This document shows positions 1-6,873 of a DNA stretch of 15,968 nucleotides, piece by piece. Each line of letters starts with the position of its first letter. The stretch's first letter is position 1. Position numbers and translations under genes: made by a program. The notes below the pieces were generated by a model. It had not been told where the DNA came from and did no database searches. It saw nothing but the letters and a program-made list of their open reading frames with translations. The stretch is from Actinomycetes bacterium (GTDB taxonomy: Bacteria > Actinomycetota > Thermoleophilia > Solirubrobacterales > 70-9): contig JAEZIQ010000132.1 of assembly GCA_023436605.1 (NCBI GenBank), positions 1 through 15,968 of the forward strand, in the 5' to 3' direction.

Positions 1-18
1 GTCATATGCGCCGGAAAT

Positions 19-46
19 CCGACCCACCGCCTGCGGTGGTTGTCGG
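19..46 (-). terminator. Hairpin after the acyl-CoA dehydrogenase gene, probable terminator
   Basis: Seen: a 7-bp stem CCACCGC/GCGGTGG (24-30 with 33-39, 2-base loop), continued after a TT bulge (40-41) by CCGAC/GTCGG (19-23 with 42-46). It lies 37 bases past the leftward stop codon at 83-85. On the minus strand it is followed only by a short ATTT, so it is not a textbook intrinsic terminator. High-GC bacteria often use hairpins with poor U tracts, so termination of the leftward transcript is a reasonable inference. Nothing else is recognisable in bases 1-82. Confidence 0.45.
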
Positions 47-82
47 GTGTTCGGTGGTTTGGCTTTCGGGCAAGGGTTTCGC

Positions 83-1276
83 CTACTGGATCAGGGCTTT
101 GACGCCGCGCTTTTCGAGGCCGCGGGCGATGATCAGGCGCTGGATCTCGGAGGTTCCCTCCCAGATCCGGTCGACCCGGAGTTCGCGCAGGAAACGCTCG
201 GCCACATTGTCGCGGCGGTAACCGCGGCCCCCGAAGATCTGGACGCAGCGGTCGGCGCAGCGCCAGGCCGCTTCGGAGACGAAAAGCTTGGCCATCGAAG
301 CCTTGTTGTGGCATATCTTGGGGTCGGCCCCGGCATCGATCATCCGGGCGACCTCCATGGTCAACAGCCGGCCGGCCGCCGCGTCGGTAGCGGAGTCGGC
401 GAGCGGGAACGACACGCCCTGGTAATCGATGATCCGGGAGCCTCCCTGCTCCCGTCCCATCGCCCACTCGACGGTTTCGTCGAGAAGTCTCCACATCGAG
501 CCGATCCCGCGGGCGGCGATTCCCAGGCGCTCCTCGGCGAACCAGTCCTTCTGGACCTCGTCACCGCCACCGATGCCACCGATCACGTCGTCCTCGGCGA
601 CCTCGACGTCGTTGAAGCGGATAGTCGGGTGACCGTCGGGATAGGAATGGGTGAAGCCGGGATCCTCGATCGTCTCGACTCCACCCAGCGACTTGTCGAC
701 CACAAAAAGGGTGGGGAGGAGCTCGCCGTCCTCGTCGAGGTTGGCCATCACCACCAGCACGTCGGCCACGTCACCCGAGGTTACGAACCACTTCTCGCCG
801 TTGATCCGGAAACCCGCGTCGGTGCGGACCGCGACGGTCTCGATGCCGGAAGGATCCGAGCCGGCGTTCCTCTCGGTCACCGCGTAGGCGTCCCGGGTCT
901 CGCCGCGGAGCAGTGGCTTCAACCATTTCTCGATGTGTTTCTCGGAGGCGAGATCCCAGACGTTGTAGCCGTTGGGGACGTGCCAGGAGATCGCGTTGGT
1001 CGAGCGGCCGAGCTGCTCCTCGACCAGGAACCACTCGAACTTCGACCAGCCCTGGCCGCCGTGCTCTGGCTTGTGGAGGCCGCCGGTCAGACCGGCCTCG
1101 ATCGCCTTTTCCTTGACGAAGGCGATCGACTCCTCGGGTAGCCGTCCGTGCAGGAGCTCGGCCTCTTCCTCGAGCGGGATCAGGACCTCGTCGACGTATC
1201 TGGTCGCCCGCCGCTGCAGGTCGAGAGCAGCTTCATCCAGACCCTCGGCGCCTGACTTTGTGACGTTCTGGTTCAT
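83..1276 (-). CDS. Acyl-CoA dehydrogenase family protein
   Basis: A 397-residue FAD flavoenzyme of the acyl-CoA dehydrogenase fold, which oxidises an acyl-CoA to the 2,3-enoyl-CoA and passes electrons to electron-transfer flavoprotein. Seen: helical N-domain with VEEQLGRS; the FAD-binding middle-domain signature YAVTERNAGSD followed by a beta-barrel ending near GHPTIRF; and a C-domain with QIFGGRGY and RIWEGTSEIQ. Glu373 in WEGT sits where medium-chain enzymes have the catalytic base. Length is normal for the family. I chose the ATG at 1276 because GGGAAAG lies just upstream; an in-frame ATG at 1318 exists but would run into the promoter. It is divergent from the Rieske operon with interlocked promoters, so it probably serves the same pathway. 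Acyl-CoA dehydrogenase-fold enzymes also act on odd substrates such as crotonobetainyl-CoA (CaiA); the substrate is unknown. Confidence 0.9.
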   Translation of the reverse strand: MNQNVTKSGAEGLDEAALDLQRRATRYVDEVLIPLEEEAELLHGRLPEESIAFVKEKAIEAGLTGGLHKPEHGGQGWSKFEWFLVEEQLGRSTNAISWHVPNGYNVWDLASEKHIEKWLKPLLRGETRDAYAVTERNAGSDPSGIETVAVRTDAGFRINGEKWFVTSGDVADVLVVMANLDEDGELLPTLFVVDKSLGGVETIEDPGFTHSYPDGHPTIRFNDVEVAEDDVIGGIGGGDEVQKDWFAEERLGIAARGIGSMWRLLDETVEWAMGREQGGSRIIDYQGVSFPLADSATDAAAGRLLTMEVARMIDAGADPKICHNKASMAKLFVSEAAWRCADRCVQIFGGRGYRRDNVAERFLRELRVDRIWEGTSEIQRLIIARGLEKRGVKALIQ

Positions 1277-1301
1277 GTGGCTTTCCCGTCGATCTCGTTT
1301 A

Positions 1302-1316
1302 GCCATGCGGAATGGC
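1302..1316. promoter_or_regulatory. Short dyad in the acyl-CoA dehydrogenase leader, possible operator
   Basis: Seen: GCCAT (1302-1306) and ATGGC (1312-1316), five bases apart, overlapping a second dyad CATGC (1304-1308) / GCATG (1315-1319). It lies at or just after the expected leftward transcription start (about 1313). This could be an accessory repressor site, but 5-bp arms are weak evidence. Confidence 0.25.
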
Positions 1317-1319
1317 ATG

Positions 1320-1348
1320 AGACTACATGCGATTGACTACAAGGTCAA
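1320..1348 (-). promoter_or_regulatory. Promoter of the acyl-CoA dehydrogenase gene
   Basis: Reading leftward: -35 TTGACC (1348-1343), 17-bp spacer, -10 TAGTCT (1325-1320), which keeps the key TA...T positions. Predicted start is near 1313, giving a leader of about 37 bases to the ATG at 1276. The -35 hexamer shares its dyad with the rightward promoter. Inferred from consensus and spacing only. Confidence 0.6.
1333..1348. promoter_or_regulatory. Perfect dyad spanning both -35 boxes, candidate TetR operator
   Basis: Seen: TTGAC (1333-1337), six bases, GTCAA (1344-1348). The left arm is the rightward -35 and the right arm is the leftward -35. A dimeric repressor bound here would block both transcripts at once. 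The obvious candidate ligand-responsive regulator is the TetR protein encoded at 4240-4857 in the same operon. That assignment is inference. Confidence 0.45.
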
Positions 1349-1361
1349 CCGGCGCTACTAT
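1333..1361 (+). promoter_or_regulatory. Promoter of the Rieske-to-ABC transporter operon
   Basis: Seen: -35 TTGACT (1333-1338), 17-bp spacer, -10 TACTAT (1356-1361). Predicted start is near 1368, leaving about 24 bases that include AGGAG (1383-1387) before the ATG at 1392. Both hexamers are close to the sigma70 consensus. The next genes overlap or nearly abut, so this promoter could drive everything to 8789. Confidence 0.65.
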
Positions 1362-1391
1362 CGGCTCAAAGCAGGCGACCACAGGAGCGAG

Positions 1392-2591
1392 ATGAGCGAG
1401 GTCAACGGCAGTCGCAACGGGAACGTCAGCCTTCCCCTGAGTCCGGAGGATGTGGCTCGGCAACTCAGGCCCCTCGAGACCGCCTCGATGCTGCCCCCGG
1501 CGGCCTTCGTCGACCAGGCTGTATTCGAGTGGGAGCAGTTGCACCTCTTCCACGACGGCTGGATCTGCCTCGGCCACATCTCCCAGGTCGCCGAGCAGGG
1601 TCGCTTCATCCGACGCGAAATCGGACCTGATTCGGTGGTCGTGGTCGGCGGCGAAGACGGTACGCCGCATGCCTTCCTCAACGTCTGCCGGCATCGCGGT
1701 GCCCGGGTGATCGAGGATGCGGACGGCAAGGTCAAACGCCGCCTGCAGTGCCCGTACCACGCCTGGTCTTACGCGCTCGACGGCACCCTGGTCGCGGCGC
1801 CCCACATGGACGAGGTCAAGGAGTTCGACAAGTCCTGTTACGGGCTGATCCCGGTTCGGCTGGCGGTCGTCGGTGGCCTCGTCCTGGTCGATCTGAGCGG
1901 GGAGGCTCCCGAGCCCGACGCCCACGTCGGTGCGCTGATCGAGCACCTCGACCGGTACCGGACCGCCGATCTGGTCAGCGGCGGACGGATCGACTACGAA
2001 GTCGCGGCCAACTGGAAGGGAATCGCCGAGAACTACAACGAGTGTCTCCACTGTCCGGGCGTCCACCCGGAACTGAACGCACTCTCCAACTACATGAGCG
2101 GGGACGAGATTTCCGGCGAAGGCTCGTGGTGTGGAGGCTCGATGTACCTGACCGCAGAGGACGCGGCGACGATGGGCAAGGATGGCGGCCACGCCAGCAA
2201 CCGGCCCCGGATCGAAGGGCTCTCGGAGGAAGACGACAAGACGATCCTCTACTTCGCGCTCTTTCCCAACGCCCTCGTTTCCATGCATCCCGATTACGTG
2301 ATGCTCCACACCCTCTACCCGCGGGCGCCGGACCGGACCGACGTGATCTGCGAATTGTTCTTCGAGAAGCGGGCCGTCGAGGCCGAGGACTTCGACCCGT
2401 CCGACGCGATCGAGTTCTGGGACATGACCAACCGCCAGGACTGGTACGTCTGCGAACTGACCCAGAAGGGGGTCGGCACTACCGGTTACACAGCCGGCCG
2501 GTACTCCGGCGAGGAAGGGACGGTGCATGAGTTCGACAACCTCGTCGCCGGCAAGTACATGGAAGCGCTGAACGAAAGGGTGGAGGCATGA
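1392..2591 (+). CDS. Rieske non-haem iron oxygenase, alpha subunit, quaternary-amine type
   Basis: A 399-residue oxygenase component that uses O2 and reductant to hydroxylate its substrate; in relatives acting on quaternary amines this leads to N-demethylation or C-N cleavage. Seen: Rieske [2Fe-2S] ligands C99-x-H101 and C120-P-Y-H123. The mononuclear iron facial triad is H220, H225 and probably D350 (NRQDWYVCE). The residue linking cluster and iron is E217 in NECLHCPGVH, where naphthalene-type dioxygenases have Asp; carnitine oxygenase CntA is known to have Glu there. Length and the ENYNEC pattern also suit the CntA, choline monooxygenase and GbcA branch. ATG 1392 is preceded by AGGAG (1383-1387). 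An upstream extension of the open frame runs through the promoter and is not believed. The stop overlaps the next ATG. No ferredoxin or reductase partner is encoded in the window. Family assignment is firm; the substrate is inferred. Confidence 0.88.
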   Translation: MSEVNGSRNGNVSLPLSPEDVARQLRPLETASMLPPAAFVDQAVFEWEQLHLFHDGWICLGHISQVAEQGRFIRREIGPDSVVVVGGEDGTPHAFLNVCRHRGARVIEDADGKVKRRLQCPYHAWSYALDGTLVAAPHMDEVKEFDKSCYGLIPVRLAVVGGLVLVDLSGEAPEPDAHVGALIEHLDRYRTADLVSGGRIDYEVAANWKGIAENYNECLHCPGVHPELNALSNYMSGDEISGEGSWCGGSMYLTAEDAATMGKDGGHASNRPRIEGLSEEDDKTILYFALFPNALVSMHPDYVMLHTLYPRAPDRTDVICELFFEKRAVEAEDFDPSDAIEFWDMTNRQDWYVCELTQKGVGTTGYTAGRYSGEEGTVHEFDNLVAGKYMEALNERVEA

Positions 2592-4243
2592 GTGATCTTC
2601 TGACCGCGACCGGCGATCCGGTCGGCGCCAATCCGGTCGCGTCGAGGTTGGGAAAACTGGGGATGCCGGAGCCGCTGTCGGCTCTGGCGGCGAAGGACTG
2701 GGACGCGGTGGTGATCGGGGCGGGCCATAACGGCCTGACCGCCGCGGCCTACCTCGCCCGGGCCGGTCAGAAGGTGCTGGTGCTCGAACGCCGCGACCAG
2801 ATCGGCGGCGCCTGCACCCTCGAGGAACCGTTCGGTGACGGGTACCTGGTCAGTCCCTGCGCCTACGTGGTCGGTCTGCTCGACAACCTGGTCATCGACG
2901 AGCTCGAGCTGCGCAGCCGTGGCCTTCGTTTCTTCACCGCCGACCCCAACCTCTGGGTGCCCTTCGAGGACGGGACCGCTTTCGGTCAGTTCCTCGACGA
3001 CCAGCAGACCGCCGCCAACCTCGATTCGCTGGGAGTGTCCCAGGCGGACCAGAAGGGCTACTGGGCCTACGAGGAACTCTTTGACCAGACCCGGATCCGG
3101 CTGCGCAAGGGCGACCGCGACACCTGGGTGGGGGACACCCCGACCCGGGCCCAGATCGAGGAGATCCTCGACGATCAGGAAATGATCGACCTCGTCTTCG
3201 AGGACTCGATCGCCGACGTGCTCAACCGTTACATCGACGACGAGAGACTGAAGACCGCGCTCTACGGCCAGGGAGTGATCGGCACCTGGGGCGGTCCCTA
3301 CGAACCGGGCACCGCCTCGATCAAACTCATGCACTACCAGGGCGACCTCGAAGGCCAGGGACCGGTCTGGGGCTACGTCGAGGGCGGCATGGGGATGGTC
3401 AGCTTCGCGATCGCCGACGCCGCGCTCGAAGCCGGGGCCGAGATCGCCTGCGGGGTCGAGGTTGCCGCGATCACTCCCGGCGAGGGGGTGGTCTGCGAGG
3501 ACGGCACCCTGATCCGGGCCCGGAACGTGATTTCCAATGCCGACCCGAAGCGCACTCTCGCCATGCTGGAGGACCGGGCCGGGGGCGGGGTCGAACCCGG
3601 ATTCAAGGAACGGCTCGACGCCTGGAAGATCCGCAGCCCCGTGGTCAAGTTCAACGCGGCGCTCTCGCGGCTGCCCGGTTGGGCCGCCGCGCCCGGCGAG
3701 GCCTGGCCGGCCCAGGCGACGATCGACGCCTGCGGTCCGATGGAGGAAGCCCAGGCCGCCTTCGAACGATGCGCAGCCGGTGAACCGGCGGTCGCCTTCG
3801 CCGAGATCTACATCCAGACCGGTTACGACCCCACGGTCGCCCCGGAGGGCAAACACCTGATGAGCGTCTTCGGCCAGTACGCGCCGTATGACATCAGCGG
3901 CAGCGACTGGGACGCGGCCCGGGACGGCGTGGCGCAGCAGTTCATCGACCTGATCAGCCGGTTCGCCCCCGACTTCGGGGATTGCGTGATCGCCCACGAG
4001 GTGCTTGGTCCTCCCGACATCGAAGCGAAGGTCGGTCTGACCGGCGGCAACATCTTCCAGGGGGAAGTGACCCCGGACCAGATGTGGGAGGGGAGGCTTT
4101 CCTCGCGTACCCCGATGCCCGGCCTCTACATGTCCGGTGCGGCCACCCATCCGGCCGGCAGCGTGATTGCGCTCAACGGGCGGAACGCCGCCGAGGCGGT
4201 TCTGGCCGACGCCGGGCTTAAGATCGGGGCACTAGCTACTTGA
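2588..4243 (+). CDS. FAD-dependent oxidoreductase, phytoene desaturase/PYROXD2-like
   Basis: A 551-residue flavoprotein of the amine-oxidase/phytoene-desaturase superfamily. Seen: N-terminal Rossmann motif VIGAGHNGLTAA with GxGxxG at 44-49 and the ribose-binding Glu67 at the end of the second strand (VLVLE), then RRDQIGGAC. At the C-terminus PGLYMSGAATHPAGSV and NGRNAAE form the usual second FAD-contact region. There is no signal peptide or membrane segment. ATG overlaps the Rieske stop as ATGA, so the two are translationally coupled. No other carotenoid gene is present, so carotenoid desaturation is unlikely. The neighbours suggest oxidation of the amine or of a product of the Rieske enzyme. 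It lacks the domain set of a Rieske reductase, so I do not propose it as the electron donor. The reaction is not known. Confidence 0.85.
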   Translation: MSDLLTATGDPVGANPVASRLGKLGMPEPLSALAAKDWDAVVIGAGHNGLTAAAYLARAGQKVLVLERRDQIGGACTLEEPFGDGYLVSPCAYVVGLLDNLVIDELELRSRGLRFFTADPNLWVPFEDGTAFGQFLDDQQTAANLDSLGVSQADQKGYWAYEELFDQTRIRLRKGDRDTWVGDTPTRAQIEEILDDQEMIDLVFEDSIADVLNRYIDDERLKTALYGQGVIGTWGGPYEPGTASIKLMHYQGDLEGQGPVWGYVEGGMGMVSFAIADAALEAGAEIACGVEVAAITPGEGVVCEDGTLIRARNVISNADPKRTLAMLEDRAGGGVEPGFKERLDAWKIRSPVVKFNAALSRLPGWAAAPGEAWPAQATIDACGPMEEAQAAFERCAAGEPAVAFAEIYIQTGYDPTVAPEGKHLMSVFGQYAPYDISGSDWDAARDGVAQQFIDLISRFAPDFGDCVIAHEVLGPPDIEAKVGLTGGNIFQGEVTPDQMWEGRLSSRTPMPGLYMSGAATHPAGSVIALNGRNAAEAVLADAGLKIGALAT

Positions 4244-4857
4244 CGACCGACGCTCCCGAAAAGAACGCCCGCGACCGCATCCTCGAAGCGGCCTGTGCCT
4301 CGATCGCCGAAGAAGGCATCGATGACGTGCGGATCGCCCGTGTGGCGATGCGGGCCGGGGCGTCCACGGCGCTGGTCCACCATTACTTCTCGACCCGCGA
4401 GGAGCTGCTCGAGGAAGCGCTGATGCATTCCTACGAGCTGGCTGCCGAAGACCGCTTCGGACGACCCGTCGACCCGGATGCCAGCGCGACCGCCCGGCTC
4501 AGGGTGATGATCGACGAGTGCCTGCCGCTCGAAGGCCGCCAGTACCAGGAATGGTTGCTCTGGGTCGAGCTCTGGCTGCGGGCGGCCCGCGACGAGGCTT
4601 CGCGACCGCTCAGTCAGCGTCTCTACACGACCTACCGGGACTGGATGCTGGAAGTCATCAGATACGGTGTCGATCGTGGGGAGTTCGAAACCGCTGATCC
4701 GGAGGCCAGCGCCGACTTCGCAATTGGCCTGCTCGACGGGCTGGGGGTCAGGGCTTTGATCGGCGACCCCGAGATGGACATCGAGAAGGTGAGGGTGATG
4801 GCCGCCTCCCGAATTGCAAGGGAGCTGGGCATCGACCCGGAGGCTCTGACCGAATGA
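4240..4857 (+). CDS. TetR/AcrR family transcriptional regulator
   Basis: A 205-residue regulator. Seen: N-terminal TetR DNA-binding domain, with RDRILEAACASIAEEG as helix 1, VRIARVAMRAGASTALVHHYF as the helix-turn-helix and recognition helix, then STREELLEEAL. The rest is an all-helical ligand-binding and dimerisation domain of the BetI-like type, with ALMHSYELAAEDRFG and EWLLWVELWLRAARD. The start is TTG at 4240 overlapping the previous stop (TTGA); no ATG or GTG fits the domain, and a weak GGGG lies 10 bases upstream. It is placed between the enzymes and the transporter in one operon, which argues for autoregulation and local control, probably through the dyad at 1333-1348. BetI-type C-domains often respond to small amines or betaines, but the ligand here is unknown. 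Confidence 0.85.
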   Translation: MTTDAPEKNARDRILEAACASIAEEGIDDVRIARVAMRAGASTALVHHYFSTREELLEEALMHSYELAAEDRFGRPVDPDASATARLRVMIDECLPLEGRQYQEWLLWVELWLRAARDEASRPLSQRLYTTYRDWMLEVIRYGVDRGEFETADPEASADFAIGLLDGLGVRALIGDPEMDIEKVRVMAASRIARELGIDPEALTE

Positions 4858-4890
4858 GCACCGCCCGCGCCACAGAGAGTCTGGTGCGGG

Positions 4891-6000
4891 ATGAGTGAAA
4901 TCGAGTTGAATCGACGCCAGCTTCTGCTGGCCGGCGCGGGACTGGTGGCGACCGCATACGGGCTTAGCGGCTGCACCGTGGAGCGGCCCCTGGACCGCTC
5001 GGCGGCAGGCGACGTGGTCGAGCCGAAGATCGACGGCGATCTGCTGATCTTCAACTGGGCCCAGTACATGGACCCGGCCCTGAAAAAGGAGTTCGCCGAG
5101 AAGTACGGGGTGGCGGTCAACGAGGTCAACTTCGACAACCTCGAAGCGATGGTCACCAAGCTCCGGGCCGGCGGTGCCTATGACCTGATCTTCCCCTCGA
5201 CCGAGTACGTCCTCAGGCTGCGGAATGAACAGCTGATCCGGCCCTTCGACCGGACCAAGCTGAAGTACGCCGACTCGCTTTCGCCGTTCTATGACAGTCC
5301 CTGGTACGACCCGAACTCGGAGTTCTCGGTGCCCTACGCGTATTACACGACCGGGATCGCGTGGAACACGAACGAGGTCAAGGAGATGACCGAGTCGTGG
5401 AATGACATGAGTAACCCCGAGGCGCTCGGCCGGATCTTCATGCTCGATGACTTCCAGGAAGGGATCGGGCAGGCCAACCTGCTGAACGGCTTTTACCTGA
5501 ACACGGAGAAGTCGGACGAGCTGGAAGTCTCGAAGCAGACCCTGCTCGACCAGAAGGAGGGCCTGCGGGGATTTTCCACCAACTCGGTGCAGAACCTGGT
5601 CTCCGGTGCGGCGGCCCTCACCCAGGCCTGGAACGGGGATGTGGTCAACGCCAGAAACCAGGTCGACGACCCATCGATCTTCGCCTACCAAACCTGCAAG
5701 GAGGGGGTGCCGGTCGGCTCCGACCTGATGTGCATCCCGATCACCTCGAAAAGTCCGGGTACGGCGATGATGTTCATGGACTGGATGCTGAAACCCGAGA
5801 ACGCGTACCGGAACGTGATGTGGAACGGGTACCCGCAGCCGGTCGCCGGGGGCCGTGAGGCCTTCGCGGAACTGGTCAAGGACGACCCATCGATCGACGT
5901 CGACCTGAACCAGCTGGCCGATTCGGCGATGGAGTTCCGGCTCGATAGCCCCGAAGCCCGCCAGGAATGGACCCGGATCTGGACCGAGGTGAAGGCATGA
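4891..6000 (+). CDS. Polyamine-type ABC transporter substrate-binding lipoprotein (PotD-like)
   Basis: A 369-residue extracellular solute-binding protein. Seen: Tat-like signal NRRQLLL (residues 7-13), hydrophobic stretch, and lipobox LSGC with Cys28 as the lipid-anchored residue. Against E. coli PotD from memory: FNW...Y (W56, Y59), S103 in FPSTEY, D187 and E190 (DDFQE), W247 (AWNG) and D278 (GSD) match the binding residues W34, Y37, S83, D168, E171, W229 and D257. PotD Y85 is replaced by E105 and W255 by G276. The acids that hold amine groups are therefore kept, while part of the aromatic box is lost. This suggests a cationic amine other than plain spermidine. It sits 33 bases after the TetR stop and its own stop overlaps the next ATG. 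The ribosome binding site is weak. Confidence 0.88.
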   Translation: MSEIELNRRQLLLAGAGLVATAYGLSGCTVERPLDRSAAGDVVEPKIDGDLLIFNWAQYMDPALKKEFAEKYGVAVNEVNFDNLEAMVTKLRAGGAYDLIFPSTEYVLRLRNEQLIRPFDRTKLKYADSLSPFYDSPWYDPNSEFSVPYAYYTTGIAWNTNEVKEMTESWNDMSNPEALGRIFMLDDFQEGIGQANLLNGFYLNTEKSDELEVSKQTLLDQKEGLRGFSTNSVQNLVSGAAALTQAWNGDVVNARNQVDDPSIFAYQTCKEGVPVGSDLMCIPITSKSPGTAMMFMDWMLKPENAYRNVMWNGYPQPVAGGREAFAELVKDDPSIDVDLNQLADSAMEFRLDSPEARQEWTRIWTEVKA

Positions 6001-6845
6001 CCCATAAACGGTTCTGGGAGTGGTTCATCTTCCCCGGGGGGATCTGGATCGCGCTGCTCTTCGCGGTGCCGCTGCTGCTCGTGCTGGCCCTGTCTTTCGG
6101 TCACGTCGACGATTTCGGCCGCGGGGTCTACGGCTTCACGCTCGACAACTACAAGGACGTCTTCGACCCGACCTATGTGCCGGTACTGCTGCGCTCGGTC
6201 GGCTACGCCCTGGCGACGGTGATTCTCTGTCTGCTGATCGGATACCCGGTCGCCTACTTCATCGCCCGCTACGGCGGCAGGTACCGCTACGCGCTGCTGG
6301 CCGCCCTGGTCATCCCGTTCTTCGTCAACTATCTGGTCCGGACCTACGCCTGGGTGGCGCTGCTCGCCGACCAGGGCCTGGTCAACAACCTGCTGGTCGA
6401 CTGGGGGCTCACCCAGGAACCGATCCAGATGATCAACACGCCTTTCGCGGTGATCGGCGGCCTGGTCTACGGCTACATCATCTTCATGATCCTGCCCCTC
6501 TACGGCTCGATCGAGAGGATGGACCCGAGTGTGATCGAGGCCGGCAAGGACCTCTACGGCTCGCCCTTCCAGACCTTCCTCCACGTCACATTGCCGGCGA
6601 CCCAGGCGGGAATCCTGGCCGGCTGTGTGCTCGTCTTCCTGCCCGCGGTCGGTGACTTCGTCTCCGCCCAGCTGCTCGGCGGACCGGACACCTACATGGT
6701 CGGCAACCTGATCCAGGACCAGTTCTTTGCCGCTTCGAACTGGCCCTTCGGCTCGGCCCTGACGGTGGTGATGATGGTCTTCCTCGCGGTCTGGATGGTC
6801 TTCTACCTGCGACGTGCCAGCAGCGGCGAGGCGGAGGTGCTGTGA
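5997..6845 (+). CDS. ABC transporter permease, PotB-like
   Basis: A 282-residue inner-membrane permease of the polyamine/spermidine ABC family. Seen: about six hydrophobic segments, beginning FPGGIWIALLFAVPLLLVLAL, and the cytoplasmic EAA loop at about residues 179-200 (VIEAGKDLYG...TLP), which docks onto the ATPase. I chose the ATG at 5997, overlapping the binding-protein stop (ATGA), over an in-frame ATG ten codons upstream that lies inside the previous gene. Length is normal. It would form a heterodimeric channel with the next gene product. Confidence 0.9.
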   Translation: MTHKRFWEWFIFPGGIWIALLFAVPLLLVLALSFGHVDDFGRGVYGFTLDNYKDVFDPTYVPVLLRSVGYALATVILCLLIGYPVAYFIARYGGRYRYALLAALVIPFFVNYLVRTYAWVALLADQGLVNNLLVDWGLTQEPIQMINTPFAVIGGLVYGYIIFMILPLYGSIERMDPSVIEAGKDLYGSPFQTFLHVTLPATQAGILAGCVLVFLPAVGDFVSAQLLGGPDTYMVGNLIQDQFFAASNWPFGSALTVVMMVFLAVWMVFYLRRASSGEAEVL

Positions 6846-6873
6846 GCGGGAGCGAACCAACCGGGGGCGTCTC

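Noticed and set aside
47..1141. Long open frame on the plus strand opposite the acyl-CoA dehydrogenase gene
   Set aside because: Its translation is Gly/Asp/Val-rich with no family motifs. The minus strand carries a complete, motif-rich enzyme. Open antisense frames are expected in high-GC genes.
972..1391. N-terminal extension of the Rieske frame to an ATG at 972
   Set aside because: It would cover the divergent promoters and the 5' part of the acyl-CoA dehydrogenase. Its residues look like noise, while ATG 1392 has AGGAG before it.
2588..4243. Flavoprotein as a carotenoid biosynthesis gene
   Set aside because: The fold is shared with phytoene desaturase, but no phytoene synthase, cyclase or prenyltransferase is nearby and the operon is amine-related.
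4858..4887. GCACC/GGTGC stem between the TetR gene and the binding-protein gene, possibly hiding the start site
   Set aside because: Only 5 bp with a 20-base loop; not distinguishable from chance.
2486..5691. Two very long minus-strand open frames (about 550 and 520 codons) opposite the flavoprotein, TetR and binding-protein genes
   Set aside because: They are antisense shadows caused by third-position GC bias. They span several real genes, are rich in Gly, Val, Asp and Arg, and show no domain.
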